Below are positions 20,895 to 33,715 of a stretch of 64,000 nt of DNA, piece by piece (the first letter of the stretch is position 1; each line of letters opens with the position of its first letter). Source of the stretch: Cunninghamia lanceolata (Eukaryota; Streptophyta; Pinopsida; Cupressales; Cupressaceae); the NCBI GenBank assembly GCA_027924645.1, contig BSBN01000888.1, positions 16,251,001 to 16,315,000 of the forward strand. The letters run 5' to 3'. The notes beneath the pieces are model-generated. The model had not been told where the DNA came from. It saw only the letters and a program-made list of their open reading frames with translations, and searched no databases. The position numbers and the translations under genes were made by a program.

Positions 20895-22780
20895 TTTGTC
20901 CTGAAAAATCCTAAGTCTACTACCTAGACTGGGGCATGTTATTCCTATGCGACATAGTCCTTGGAGATCACATCCTTGCTCTATTACAAATACATCCATT
21001 CCATTCCATAGCCTATCCTTTTATCCTATCCTGTTATCATGATCCTTTCATCCATCCACTATCATCCATCATTTTGTCCAATCCCATTCATTCCCTTACA
21101 CCTAGACTTGGTCTTTTCCCTTGTCATTGGTATCTAGCACAAAGGCTACTCAAATTATAAATCCATTGACATCCCAAGTTATCCTAAAAATACAAAAAAA
21201 TCAAAATATTTCAAAAACCAAAAAAAAATCAAAATATTTCAAAAAATACAAAAAAAAGCAAAAAATTTCAAAAATACAAAAAAATCAAATATTCCCAAAA
21301 AGACAAAAAAAATAAATATCCAACAAAAAAATCCAAGAAATCAGATAAAACCAACCATCAAATCAAATCTATCACTTCATCAAAAACCAAATCCAATCAA
21401 ATCATCAAATCAAATCAAATTCATCAATGATCAATCATCATCAAAATCTCAAATCCATCAAAGAAAATCAAATATCCAATCAAATAATCAAATCAAGCCA
21501 ATAAATCAATCAATCAAAACCAAATCAATCCAATCCATATCATTCCATCAATAACATCACATTATCAAACATCCGATCAATCCCAATCAATCCATCACCT
21601 GATCAATCCATCCACTTTCATTATCACATAAATAAAACACAAATAAGAACTACATCTCATCTTTGTCGTTAAGTGCCTTGATCCTGTGGATATAGGGTAT
21701 GTAGGCCATCTAGGATACAAAGGAAGTACCTAGATTCAGGCATATGTGATAGACCTCTTCCATCTTCCATCCTTCTTCTAATCTTCACCAATCATCATCT
21801 TCCTTCATTTCACATTCTTCAATCATCTATCTCCTATATCATCAATAAACACCTAAAATCCAATCAATCCAATTCATCATCATCAATCTTTCAAAAAAAA
21901 TTCCTGCAATCAATTCATACCAATCAACCCAATTCTTCAAGTCAATTCTTCAAATTCATCAATCAATTCTTCAATAACTTCTTCAAATCAATCTCCATCA
22001 TCTTAATCTAATCAAATCAATCAACTCAAATCAAATCAATTTCAAGCAATGATCCAAATGCAAGTCTTCCTTTATCCATACCAATCAAGTCAACCAATCT
22101 TGGGAAGTTATCCAATTATAATCCTTAGTTTTGATCCTAATCTTGTTGTAAAACCAAAATCATCAATCAAACATCATCATCATCATCATCATCAATGGGA
22201 TATATCGTTCCCACATCCTTGTGTTGATCTAGAGATATATCGTTCCCTATAATGACAACACTATCATCAATCATCAAATCAAATCAATCAATCAATCACT
22301 TAATCATTAGTTTACAGCTTGACAGGGACAATACCTTGTTTGTTTTTGTACCATTTGTGCATGCTTTCTTGCTTTCTTGTGTGTGTTATCTTTTTATCTT
22401 GCATTTGTATCAAATCTGAATCAACCCAACTAATATTCATATCTTGTATCTAGACAAGGTTGTATTATGCTAGGGCATGAGACACATCATCACCTTGGTC
22501 CTTATACCTTGGTGCATAACATCTCATGCTATATCAAACATCATAGTTGTTCACTTTATTGTAGCATAACACATCCTTCCCTTCTTCTATCCATTCCTTT
22601 ATCTTTTGTCATTTATTTCATTTCAAGAGCATACCCGCGTTTGTCCAACTTGCCTATCCTCTCGAGGGGGCATCATCATCCTATGTTTCTATCATCCCAT
22701 TATCCTTTTCCTCTATCCATACCTTATCTTCTTTGAAATGATGTTACTCGACACAAATCTTATCATCTCGCAACATCATC
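20895..22780 (+). repeat. Low-complexity A/C-rich tail region of element B
   Basis: At 21187-21320 there are degenerate units of ATACAAAAAAATCAAAATAT type. Long stretches of AATCAAATC-type simple sequence follow at about 21320-21640, 21830-22050 and 22255-22310. A more complex island near 21660-21760 includes TGGATATAGGGTATGTAGGC, a type of string I associate with plant gypsy 3' regions. No coding capacity is seen. Confidence 0.65.
22172..22192 (+). repeat. (CAT)7 microsatellite
   Basis: Seven perfect CAT units lie within the low-complexity tail of B. Confidence 0.95.
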
Positions 22781-22782
22781 TC

Positions 22783-22795
22783 AAAGAGGGGCAAA
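22783..22795 (+). other. Polypurine tract of element B
   Basis: AAAGAGGGGCAAA directly precedes the TGTAAACAC start of the 3' LTR, as expected for the plus-strand primer. One C interrupts the purines. Confidence 0.75.
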
Positions 22796-23255
22796 TGTAA
22801 ACACTAAAAAATGTCCATGTTTCAACATAAGACCATTGTTGACATAACCTTGTGTGTTTTGTCCTAGGTCCTAGTTCATCTAACCTCATCCCACTTAATC
22901 CCATTTATCCCTAGGTCCTAGTTCATCTTAATCTCATTGGTCCAACTTAATCACCTTCCTGATTAATTAAATAAACCCACTTTATTTAATTAATCCCACT
23001 TGATCACATTCCCAATTAATTAAATAAATCCCATTTATTTAATTAATTCCACCTAGTCACATGTCTCACATAATTCAAATTAAAAATTTGAATAAATCCC
23101 TCACCTCTCACCACATTGCAACAAGTGTCACATGCTACATCATCCACTTAATCCCTTCACATGTCAAACTAATTTAAATAATCTTTTATTTAAATTAGAT
23201 TCCTTTCATCACATGACAACACTTGTCCACTTTCCTTTTGTTTCAAGTGGGGTAG

Positions 23256-26200
23256 TGTTGTGTGGTTACACAACACGCCCCATTTTAACTTGGCAAAACA
23301 GGGACCCAACTTTTGGCTTGGCTTGTGTTGTTTGTTTTCTGGCAGTTTGGTAAAAATGAGTCAGGTGCATCATCATCATGATATTCGATGAGGTTGGTCA
23401 TCATCATGAGGTCAGTTTGTCAAAGTTCATATTTTGTTTCTATGACCTCATATTTAGAAAGAGCTTGAAATTCCATGCAGGTTTGCCTTTTACATCACCT
23501 GAAAATTCGTCCATATGAGGGAGTTATGCACAGTCAAAGTTTTGGTCAAACCTGATAATCGCAAGTGATCATCATATTTTTATATCCTCAGTCATGTTGT
23601 CAAGGTCATCCTGATCTTGGTCTATCACCTGATAAAATCATGCAGTCGAAATATCTGGACGTCAATCTTAGGTGATAGTGTGTTTTACCCGTCAAATGAC
23701 CTTATGCGCATCGTGAGCATAATGTTTCGAGTGTAACCCAATATTTCATAACAACGAGCATCATGATATGCATAACATAACCCGATATTATAATATCATG
23801 CTGATATTATAATATCACCCTGCTTAGAGAATCCACCATCTGCATAATTTGCATGCGCATGTCAAAGTCCCGGATATCCTGATGATCATCATCATCCTGA
23901 TCTTTCAAGGGAGGGTGATATTCCATTCCTTAGCATGATCATATTTTTAAATATCACCCTAGCGCTAACCTGATGATGACCTCAACTCATCCTCATGCTT
24001 CGAAGTGGAATATGACGGTTACGTCATCATGATATTCGATGGGGAGGGTCATCATATTTTTATCCTGTCATGTTGTCAAGATCATCATGATCTGGTTTGT
24101 CTACCTGATATTTCGTAATGTCCTCCTACCGAGAAATATGACCTTTTGCTAATATCCTGATGATGTCATCCTAACCTGATAAACGAAGAAGCAAAGATCA
24201 GGATGACATCATCATCACATTTCCCTTCGGCAGGATATTTTCCAAAACATGATCCCGTTCGCGAATATGACGATGACGTCATGTTCTGAGTTTAACAAAA
24301 GCCCCGGATATCCTGATGATCATCATCATCCTGATCTTTCGAGAGGGTTACCTTGGCTGCAAAGGGGTCATATTACATTCACCACCTGATCATCTTCCTT
24401 AGGTGACCCGATATTACATTTATCCCCTGATCTTAACTAAACATGACGGTGACGTCATCTTTTGCATTTTAATGAAGCCCGGATATGACGATGATGTCAC
24501 CATCATATTCCTTTCCTCAGCAGGATCATATTTCATATCCTCCTATTTTCCATCAACATGATGATGATGATGATGTCTTTCTTTTCCCCAATACACAGAA
24601 GCGAAACATGACGGTGGCATCATCTGGACATTCGGAAGGGGAAGCATCATATTTCCAAAATATCATGCAGACGAAAGTTTTAAGTCTTGCTGTCGGCCTT
24701 ATCTTGAGTTATCATGCCGATAGAACATGTCTTCCTGATGGATGGACATCATCATGTTTCTTTGGCGTCGGTATAAGTTTAACCGTCGGCCTAATGTAAA
24801 ATTGTTATTCCGACAGTGTGTAGTCACGTTGATACATGCATGATCATATTTGAACCCGATATACAAGGAAAGGGGCGGGAAAATGAAACGATGGTTGACC
24901 TGAGTGTTTTAACGCTGTTTATGCATTTAGTGCATAATTTTCCATTGATTTGGAGCCTGATTGCCTGTAGTTGCATATTTTTTAGGCTTGTTTAATAAAA
25001 CGTTTAACTTCCTGTTGTTTATCCACATGATGATGAACTTAATGTTTGTCTGTTTATTTGCAGGAAGTCATGATGCTGTTAGCTGCTGAAGCTGATAATT
25101 ACAAAGTTGCACATGGAAGCAACATGAACTAGAAATGAGGAGGATATTGTCAAATATGTTGTTTACCAGCTAGAGACCGAATCAAATCAAAGATGCTGGA
25201 ATATTCTGTGCCAGCTATACATTTGCCAACTGGCGAAGCATGTGCTTTTCATCTGGACCGTTGATTGTTCTGGGAGGATCATGATCCTTGGATCATTGTA
25301 ACTATTTTCTGGCATTTGTTCTATATAAGAGCCAAATCCTGATACATAAAGAGGATATACATTAGGGAGATACACAGACGCATCTGGCGCATTAAGGCCG
25401 ATTATTGTAGAGTCAGTTAGGAGATCGGATTACTGAGACTAATGAGGATAGAATTGTTGAAATGTCAAGGTTCTTTCTTCAGATCACTGTAAATGTACCT
25501 GTTCTTGAGTATACTGAATGGATATGAAGTTTCAGATTACATCCTGATTGTAAATTTTACGTAATCTTCCTGTTGATTTCTGGATATGTACTGGTGAATG
25601 CTGTGTTCAACTGGAAGCGCTTTCATTTCATTACATGTTGTTATCAACTTTTCCTTTGAAGATTTGCACTAGATCATGCGGATTTGTGGAATGTCCTGGT
25701 GAAGTATGATTCTAGTTTCCTTCTTTTCATTGCATGTATGGGAGCTTGTATGTGGATCAGTGATCTCAGTCAAGTAGTTTTGGGAATCTCACTCTTTAAC
25801 CCTTTTCCTTTTTTTTAATTTCATAAATTCATCACCATAACTGCAAATCATGATAAATAACAAGCAGAACAGAGAAATATGCTGACATCCCGTAGGTAAT
25901 TGAAAATCATTAGCATATTTGAGTTAAATGCATGCAGTATTGAAAATATCATGCAAAGAATTGCAAATAATGGTAGAAATCATGCAAATATCAGCCTGTA
26001 GGCACATTATTTGAGTGAATTCACAGTGTAGACGTAGAATTGTTGGAGATTTATGTAGAGCAGACATACAGAGCGGGATATTTGAAGGAATGATGATGAA
26101 CTTTGCAGAAATACGTAAGGCCCCTGAATGGAAAACAGCAACACACATCAACCACTGAGTAACGTCAGTAGATTAAGACCTAATCAACGGAGACTTGGGA

Positions 26201-26298
26201 TCATGAATTCTCTGAATTCATCGTATCTTTCAAGATGAGTAAAGGTTTTTGTGTAACTTTTATTCTATGTTTGTGAATGACTAACATCATGACCAACA
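23256..26298 (+). mobile_element. Solo LTR of an A-related family inside the B 3' LTR
   Basis: Its 3043 bp start TGTTGTGTGG, end ...GACCAACA, and are flanked by exact GGTAG duplications (23251-23255 and 26299-26303). The first 100 bases (ACACAACACGCCCCATTTT, then GGGACCC) and the following GTCAGTTTGTCAAAGTTCAT block match the A1 LTR. The ATGATCATC/TGACGTCA core is present (TGACGTCA at 24274 and 24450). The promoter part, with TTCTATATAAGAGCC near 25320, differs from A1 and A2. No internal region is present, so this is a solo LTR left by unequal recombination. Confidence 0.85.
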
Positions 26299-26510
26299 GG
26301 TAGTACATCTTACATTTAATACAAGTCCCATGTGCAAGCTAATTCAAATAAAATATTTGAATTAGATTCCTTTCATTCTCCATCGCACACTTGTCATGTG
26401 ACTACAATCCCTCTTTGAGTGGGAAACCCTAATCCAACCCTAATCGATCTCAACCATCCATTTCATTCAAAATAACTCTCAATCGCAACCATCCATTTGA
26501 ATTTGCCTTT

Positions 26511-26520
26511 TCTATAAAGG
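26511..26520 (+). promoter_or_regulatory. TATA-like box of the B 3' LTR
   Basis: TCTATAAAGG lies about 300 bases before the LTR end, in the usual place for a short U3-R junction. The related solo LTR at 55470 has TTCTATAAAACATCTC in the matching place. Confidence 0.55.
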
Positions 26521-27149
26521 TAGCCTCTCTTGAGTCATTTGTAACGGATCTTCTTCTAGTATCCTTATGCTATCAAAATTTCTTCTCAATCTCTCATCCA
26601 TCTATCTTGCATTCATCCAATTATTCATCTACCAATCTCTATCCTATCATTATGCTACTGAATCAAGCAACCTACATTCATCTCTTTGGGTAAAGCTAGA
26701 GTGTTTTGGGTGCAGCACTCTCCACCTTATCAATAGATTGTGGATCAATGTGAAGGTATTGCATTGTTTGTTTTGTATTTTGTTATTGTTTTCCTTCATA
26801 TTGGTTTCCATGATCTCAGAAGTCAACTCCTTACAAATGTAAATAACTTCTCATAAGCATCACAAACATGCAGATTTAGAGGATTTCTATGTTCCCTACC
26901 TTACGAAAAATAATCCATGAATGGGTATTCCCAATTACTCTTCTTACAGATATCCTTGTTGCAAAACAAACCTCCCCATATATGACTTAAAGCATTTTAA
27001 TCTATTCCTTGAATAGAGACAAAAAAACAGACATCCAATATAGAAAATGTATATTTATGAATTCAAAAACCCTTAGTATATTCCTTCAAAAGAGAAATGT
27101 AAACAACACAGGAGATAATTATTGGAAACACATACTCATAGGCATTTTT

Positions 27150-28574
27150 TGTTGCAAATATGTGCCTAATTGGTGTTGTCATTGATATCAACTTATCCTT
27201 GTTGTCATTGGTGTCAACTGTATCTTATTCTATTACTTGTTTAGAAGACTTATATGTTGAGGATATTGAGAAAATTAGCCTCTCCAGAAGAAACAAGTGA
27301 GTTACATATCTCTCTGTCAGAAATAGTGAAGATAGTGTATTTCATTGAAGTAAACTGCTTTGCATTCCTAGTGAGATGAAGATCAGAGTCTACAGAATAA
27401 AGGGTTTATAGAGGATTGTTTGAAATTGCTCCATTCAAGATTTGAGAGGTCCACATGGAGAATTGATAAATTTATGTCCATCTGAGTAGAACTAGGTTTT
27501 TGAAGTGTTTAGAGGTGATAGAGTGACAGGAGTGTGGTCCAAATTGATCTGCATTGGAATATTATGGTCTGTAGATCTAGAGGTATGTTTGGGATGTTGG
27601 TGTGTATCCTTAACTCAAGTGGTTCATGGATTAGAGTTCTACAAGCAATATTTCTAGTGTGACAGACATGACGTTAGTGTTATTGAGTTTCTGGATGAAG
27701 GTGCAAGTTTTTCTGGTGATTTGAGGTGGTACAGTTGTTCTGGTTGATTTCATTGAGCTTGTGGTGGTCTCTAGATTATATGCCTATTGTGTTGAAGATT
27801 GAAGATTTCTCCTTGGGTATTGTTGTTCTTTCTAGTCTTGGCCGACTGGATGCTTGGTGCATGTTGCAGATGATCTAAGAGTAGTTCTATGAAGTGTGGA
27901 GTAATGTTCAAGGAAGAGTTGAGTCCCAGCTATGTTTGGATGATAGTGTAATGGTTTGCATGTAACCTTTTAAGTCTTCTGATTGTAATTGCTTGTAATG
28001 CCTATCTTGGAGAATGTTCTAGATAGATGATTGTAAGGTCGACATTGATGTTCATTCCAAAGTTAATTTCATGTATAAATAAGTGTTGTGAAGTTGTGTA
28101 AATGTGGGGATGCAAGAGAAGATGTGGATGTAGCGATGAAGTGAGTGGGAGAAGAGCAGAGGTGTTGTGCACTTCAATGGAATCAAACCTTGCATGAAGA
28201 AGATGTTATTTCTTAGTTCAACCTTTCAGTGTTAACATTGTGAATGTTCTTATAAGCAGTGAGCCTCCTTTGAGAAATGAGCTCTGGATAGTGTGCCCGA
28301 AGGCAAGTTTCTTCCCATTTTTCTATTCTGTTAATAGAGAATAAATCTTATGGGTTAACCCCCACCATGTTTTTCCCCTTAACTAGGTTTCCACGTAAAA
28401 ATCCTAGTGTTATATGTGTTGATTATGTCTCTGCTCATGTGTTTTTGATTCATGCTTTCATGGTTATATCATTAATCTATTAATAAGTGGTAAAGAAGAT
28501 TAAATGCAGCAAAAGATAAAAGTTTTATAACAACTAATTCACCCCCCCCTCAGTTGTTTTCCCTAATTTCAACA
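27150..28574 (+). mobile_element. Solo LTR, probably Ty1/copia, inside the C 3' LTR
   Basis: Its 1425 bp start TGTTGCAAATATG and end CTAATTTCAACA, with TTTTT duplications on both sides (27145-27149 and 28575-28579). The uninterrupted right copy of the C LTR at about 54310 confirms it is an insertion. Features typical of plant copia LTRs are GTTGTCATTGATATCAAC near the start, ATGTATAAATAAGTG near 28073, and GTTTTTCCCC...GGTTTCCACGTAAA near 28370. The T-run makes the duplication less decisive than the others. Confidence 0.8.
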
Positions 28575-29039
28575 TTTTTTATATAAGATCAATCTAAAAC
28601 TGATAAAATTCTATAAAGAACATACATTCAAAAATGAAAGAAAATGAGCGCACAACTCAGAAATATGGCCAACCTCCAGAATTGCTCTATATTTTCATTA
28701 TCAAAGTATCCCAAATCTTTCAACAACCACTTACAAAGTAGCACTACATGCTCTTTTATACGAACAAGAACGTAGTACTCAATATTCATTATCCTATGTT
28801 AGTTACATAAATCTTACATTACAAGACACCGCCCATAGGTATTGGGGAAACAAGTTCAAATTACATATATATAAAAGAGGAAAAGACAAAATATAATTTA
28901 TCTTGGAGATTACAAAAAGAGTTGGAAAATGCATTATCCTTTCACATGATTGGATCTTCATACGTCTAGGACATACTTCTCCATCCAAGCTATATATAAT
29001 CATTCTGTAGGCCACTAAAAAGGAATTAATTTTGCTATT

Positions 29040-32000
29040 TTATCATTGTGCCATGTCTACCTTGCATTCAATAGAATTTTTGATTCCTTGCAAAATGTAT
29101 CCAGGCTCAGCTCCAAGGTGTGTAGCTTGTCCAATGTAGAGTTTGAAATGCTAAAATTAGAATCTCCCTCCACACATCTCGAGGATACCAAATGGCCAAC
29201 TAGATTTTCAAAGTCATTTTTCCACTTGTCCATACCTCTTATCTATCCATCACTTTCTAAAATGCTTGGCATTATCCTCTTGTCCATCTCCTCAATGAGT
29301 TGTCTTTTTTCTTTCAAAATCTTTTCCACTATCAACTGGAAAGATACCACATCCTGCAATATCAACAACATGCCAAGAGTCAATTTTATCTCTAATGGGG
29401 CATCCACGACAAACCTTGAACACTTATGCAAGTTTCTCAATTCCCTTGTTTGTGGCAACCATACTTTATTCATGTTGTCTAAGCTCTCCTTTTTTTTCTC
29501 ATGTTGATCCTAGGTTGTTCTTATGCTTGGATATGACTTCCATGTGTCCTCAAGCTTGGATATAAGATTAGACAACTTATGGTTTATCAAAATTGTAATT
29601 ACATCTTTCACAACAATTTTCTTTCCATTTTTCAAATTCTTCACCTCCTCTTTCAGCGCTTTTATTTCTTAAAGTAGTGCCTCCCTATCTATGGCGAACT
29701 ATTCTACAATCTGAATTAGAGTTGGAATATTCTAATCTAACATACCCAGACCTAACAACATCTACTCATATTTATTTAATTCTGATATGGCTTACCCATA
29801 CTTAATTGTATCTCATCATAGTCCTTTTACAACTTATTTGTTACAGCCTTAGCAAATTGGGTTGTTTAGACATTCAAGCTTACAACTTGAGGGGATGGAG
29901 TTTCTGAAACTCTCTTTATTATGACATCCCCTGTCAATTCTCCTAAACCAATCCTTGGCTTATTGTTCTTTGGGGTCAGCTACCATATTGTCAGGGTCTC
30001 AAACCTAGGATTAAACCCTATACCAGAGAGTGCTTTCTCCACTTGATCATTTGACACATATGTATCATTCTTGGTGGCAATATCAAATGCTATGGCATCT
30101 GCTAAGGTCCAATGTGAAAGCAATAGCAAACCACTCTTCTCCACTAGAGCTCTTCCCTTAGTAGGGGTCATTTGGCTGATTTCTTGACTTACCTCACTCA
30201 ACACCCTCTGAGTTATTTCCTCATATTTTTTAGGATCTACTTCACTCTTGGCTTCTTTTTTCTTCTGAAATTCCTCATTCCTAACCTTCAATACATACCC
30301 CTTGAATTTAGGGGTGTTTATGAAAGAACCATCTTCTAAAACCTCTGAACAAGCCAGTACTCTGATATCCTCTGTGTCTATTTGATGACCATGGATTGAC
30401 CTTGCCAATTTGTTATCAGGAGAGGCATAGGGTCTTATTCTTGAAGGTGACTTCACCTGTTGGGAGATTTCTTGTTCTTGTTCATTTATCTTCTCTTCTA
30501 AATCTATCAATTCAACTTCCTCTTCATGCTCCAAATCAATAAATTTCACCCTTTTAGCAAGAGGTGCATCAAGTGACTAACTTCTTCTATATGTCCTTGA
30601 AATTCCTAGATCATATGCAGGTGTCTCCTCCCTTGTTGGAGCACATTCAATCAATTCATCTACATTATCAAATTTTGTCTAGATCCTTGTTATCAGATCA
30701 CTCTCTTCTACAAATGCTCCTAGATATGTAGAGTTCAAATTCTTCCTCATTCTCTCCCTCTCCATTATTATTTCCCATTTTTTCCTTAAAAATTAAACTT
30801 CTACCATTGTAGTAGAGTTCCTCACGATATATCCATCAAATAAAACTTGGTGGGTGAATTGAGATTTTCTAATGCCAAGCCTCGCCTTATTTATGAATCC
30901 TTTATGGTCAAACACCCTTGGCTTCTAAGACCCCATCCTGTAAATCATCAGTACTAAATCAATTTAATTCAGGCCATCTTTATTAGCAACCAAACAACCA
31001 CAAAACTTGATGGAGGTAGGAAAGAAAGATCCTTTCTTGTGGAACCTCAAATGCTCTTTATTAGACTCATTCAATTGTCTGATTATTTCCAAAAATCCAA
31101 TTCTCTTAGGCACATATTTTTGCAAGATGTATGGGGCAACCTTGCTACCATAAACTCTAATACAAGTGGTATTAGTATGTAAAAACCAGTCTCCCCAATT
31201 GTGCTGGATTCCCAACTTAGGGGTCCTATCCAGTAGCTCAAAAAATCAAGTACACCAAGATGCATTCTTTCACCTTTGGGTTCTAAGAAACCCAACAACC
31301 TTCTAACAAAATGCTCCTCAAAAGTCACATAATCTACATTTGTACAATGCATATCTATCATGTAGATCCACATTTGTACAGGGAGAAAAGTACCACTTTG
31401 ATCTTTCTCCTTAACATGCAAGTCCTTTTGCCACAATCCTAATCTAGTGTACAAAATTATGTGGCACATCATTGAGTACAACTTAAACTCCACTTTTGCA
31501 TTTACAGTATATAGCTTTTTTTTTAATCTCAGTCAGATACCTGTGCATTTTATTAACTATATACATTTCATAATTGAAAGGCTATGTGGTTGAAAAATCT
31601 TATATGTTTGTTGCTATCATCATTGAGGAAATTAGCATTTTGTCTAGTGTATCTCTTCTTAATACCTGGCATCGAGTATGATATGTCTTCACAAAGTAGT
31701 GCATGAACTATGACACATCAAAAGGTTCTTCCTCTTGGTCTAATATCTTCACCAATTTTTCATCAACACCCTTTAGCCTATGCTTGGGCAAATTAAATGC
31801 TCTGTATCTATGCCGAACTCTCTTATATTCTTCTTTCAGAGTCGTAAGATCAATTCTTTTGCTAGCAGTAGGGTTTAGGGCAAACACATTTGAGATGTAG
31901 GCTTTTGTGGTTTTAATCCTGATAGTATTATTTGCTTCCAAGATAGCCCTAGATGCAGGATCATACCTTTGTGTGAATGCCCTCACAAAATTTGGATTTG

Positions 32001-32290
32001 GAAACACATTAGGGCATATCAATTTGGCCAAGTCTAGCTTCTAGGCATTTCAAATAGGGGCACTATACTCTCTTTTCTGTCATACCAATGGTTAAACAAA
32101 ATCCATCATGGCATAGGCAACTAGGCATCTCGATAGTCACAGCACAAGTCCAAAAGTTTGTCATTTGTCCAACCAAGACCATGCACATTTGTAGGCCTCC
32201 ATGAAGACCTAGGTAATTGAATCATGAGGTCTTCATCTAAACTTCATTTTGAAGTAGATGGTTTTCTTACTTGACTCATTTTGAAATTAT
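29040..32290 (-). pseudogene. LTR-borne open reading frame of element C (left LTR copy)
   Basis: Open segments in the same direction as C run from an AUG near 32281 (MSQV) down to about 29040. Pieces include 31708-32031 (PKHRLKGVDEKLVKILDQEE), 31083-31493 (with CTNVDYVTFEEHFVRRLLGF), 30964-31215, 29980-30549 (189 residues, acidic and Lys-rich, opening MKFIDLEHEEEVELIDLEE) and 29243-29473 (IVEKILKEKRQLIEEMDKRI, likely coiled coil). Together they suggest one protein of about 900-1000 residues broken by stops and shifts. It has no gag, protease, reverse transcriptase, RNase H or integrase motif. I do not recognise the family. Because it lies inside an LTR, each C copy carries it twice, and it would be the first frame on an LTR transcript. 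Confidence 0.55.
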
Positions 32291-33394
32291 TTTCCATAGA
32301 CTAGGGTTTTTCCTTTTTCTATTGACACTCAAAACTATTCACAGAATGATAATTCAATTGAAACAAACACAACTAGTGGAAGCAACTTACTAGTTTTCCT
32401 GCTCTGCAGATACTTCATAATCTCTATATTTTCTCATTCAACTTTCAATGTGTGCCAAAAATCTTCTTGCGCCCATAAAAATGATATGAAAAACCCTATT
32501 TCAAATCCTTAAAGAATCTTTCAATTTATAGCCAGCTAAATCAATGCATGTCACTTCGGCCTTTGATGCAATTAATGTTTAAGAGTAGCTTCCAACATTT
32601 ATTGTAGTAAGATTAAATTTTGGCCGTTGATTTGATCTCCTTTCTATGAGATCGATGATCATGAGTTACCCGTCAGATTTGACAATCTGAGCTCTTTCAT
32701 TTAAAAGTCATCGGACAATGAAATAACCCCATGTTGGATACACTTTTCCTATTGACTCCTCTACTTTTTGTCTGACATGGACATATGGCTTCATTTCACA
32801 GTAGTGCACTAAAGCCTCCACGTATCCTTCCATATGCAAGCCTTTATTCTTCCTTCAAAAGTTGGCCATGTGTCACAATCTCGTGGCTGTGTGGTGAATC
32901 TTCCCTTCTGACAAGATTCCTCTATGCCTCTGCACTACCATTAGAGCTTCCATTTCCTATAGCTCACATCTTTACCAGACACCTGGAAACGCTTCCTCCA
33001 TTGATTCAAAATCCTCAATCTTATGGTTGTAATCTCACACATCCTCAATAGTTGTCTATATTTCGCAGTGCCACAGTGGGACCATGATGTCACCTCCAGC
33101 AGTCTGCAGGCTTGCGATAACCTAGCAAGTGGCATCCCTAGATCCTGCAAAGACTTTAGACTTAACAATATGACATGACAAGCTACAGATGGTAACATTA
33201 GGTAAAAGGGGCTGGTCACTTCACAACTTATAAGGATTAATGTTGTAACTTAAGTAATCAGTGACCTAGGCTAAATAGTTAAAGATAAATTATAAGATAA
33301 AGTAAAACATGACTATATGACTTAGGGCTTAAGGAGAAATAAAGATGAATTCTTGCAAAAATGACTTAAAACCTTAGACCCTAGGCATGTACCA

Positions 33395-33715
33395 CCTTGG
33401 CTCTGACTGGGGACATGCAATTCACTGGATTGCAGTGAGAACCAAAAATACTCCAGGAATAGACTAGAACTGAAACAAACATAAAATACAAATGATGACT
33501 ATAAAAGAATTTACACTATATACAACTATATACAACCTATTTACAATGTGCACAGAGAATAACCTACTTATGAAAAGTAGGGTTTCAGGAACTGTCCATG
33601 CACATGCAATTCCTAAAATTCACCACCAAGAGCCTAGAGAAAATATGAGTCTTCCCCATGATTGTTGCTTATCAAATATGGGACAATTTATAAAGGCTCA
33701 AGGTTGCCATGCTTA
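33395..33715 (-). other. C internal 3' end, no gene seen
   Basis: This short stretch lies between the end of the integrase region and the 3' LTR. No clear polypurine tract adjoins the LTR. The string CTTGGCTCTGACTGG next to the boundary resembles the complement of a tRNA-iMet primer site, but this is probably chance. Confidence 0.4.

Larger units (their letters stand above)
1..26818 (+). mobile_element. Element B: non-autonomous Ty3/gypsy-like LTR retrotransposon, host of nested insertions
   Basis: The last 168 bases of the 5' LTR (1-168) match 26651-26818, the end of the 3' LTR, with about 13 differences by eye. A primer-binding-site-like string follows the 5' copy and a polypurine tract precedes the 3' copy. 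With A1, D and the solo LTR removed, the internal region is about 7 kb. It codes only a gag-like zinc-knuckle and G-patch protein. I see no protease, reverse transcriptase, RNase H or integrase, so B probably depended on enzymes supplied in trans. The 5' LTR start lies outside the window. Confidence 0.8.
22796..26818 (+). repeat. 3' LTR of element B, split by a solo LTR
   Basis: It begins TGTAAACACTAAAAAATGTC after the polypurine tract and ends ...TGATCTCA. With the 23256-26298 insertion and one GGTAG copy removed, it is about 975 bp. A TATA-like box is at 26511-26520. Confidence 0.8.
26819..33394 (-). repeat. 3' LTR of element C (left copy), carrying an ORF
   Basis: It is colinear with 53973-58403 from AGTCAACTCCTTACAAATG (right copy AGTCAATTCCTTACAAATG) to ...GTACCA. 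In the minus direction it starts TGGTAC and, in the right copy, ends GACTCCA. The left end seems cut 2 bp from its terminus by element B. It contains the copia-type solo LTR at 27150-28574. A TATA-like CTATAAATT (minus strand, about 32527) lies upstream of the LTR-borne open frame. From 26824 to 29040, apart from the solo LTR, I see no coding signal. Confidence 0.78.

Noticed and set aside
23260..26298. Complete A-family element at this place
   Set aside because: There is no primer site, gag, pol or second LTR between the GGTAG duplications; it is a solo LTR.
29046..29507. 153-codon plus-strand open frame
   Set aside because: It is the antisense shadow of the LTR-borne minus-strand frame of element C.
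33396..33412. Complement of a tRNA-iMet-type primer site next to the C 3' LTR
   Set aside because: The match is partial, in the wrong place for element C, and not followed by another LTR.
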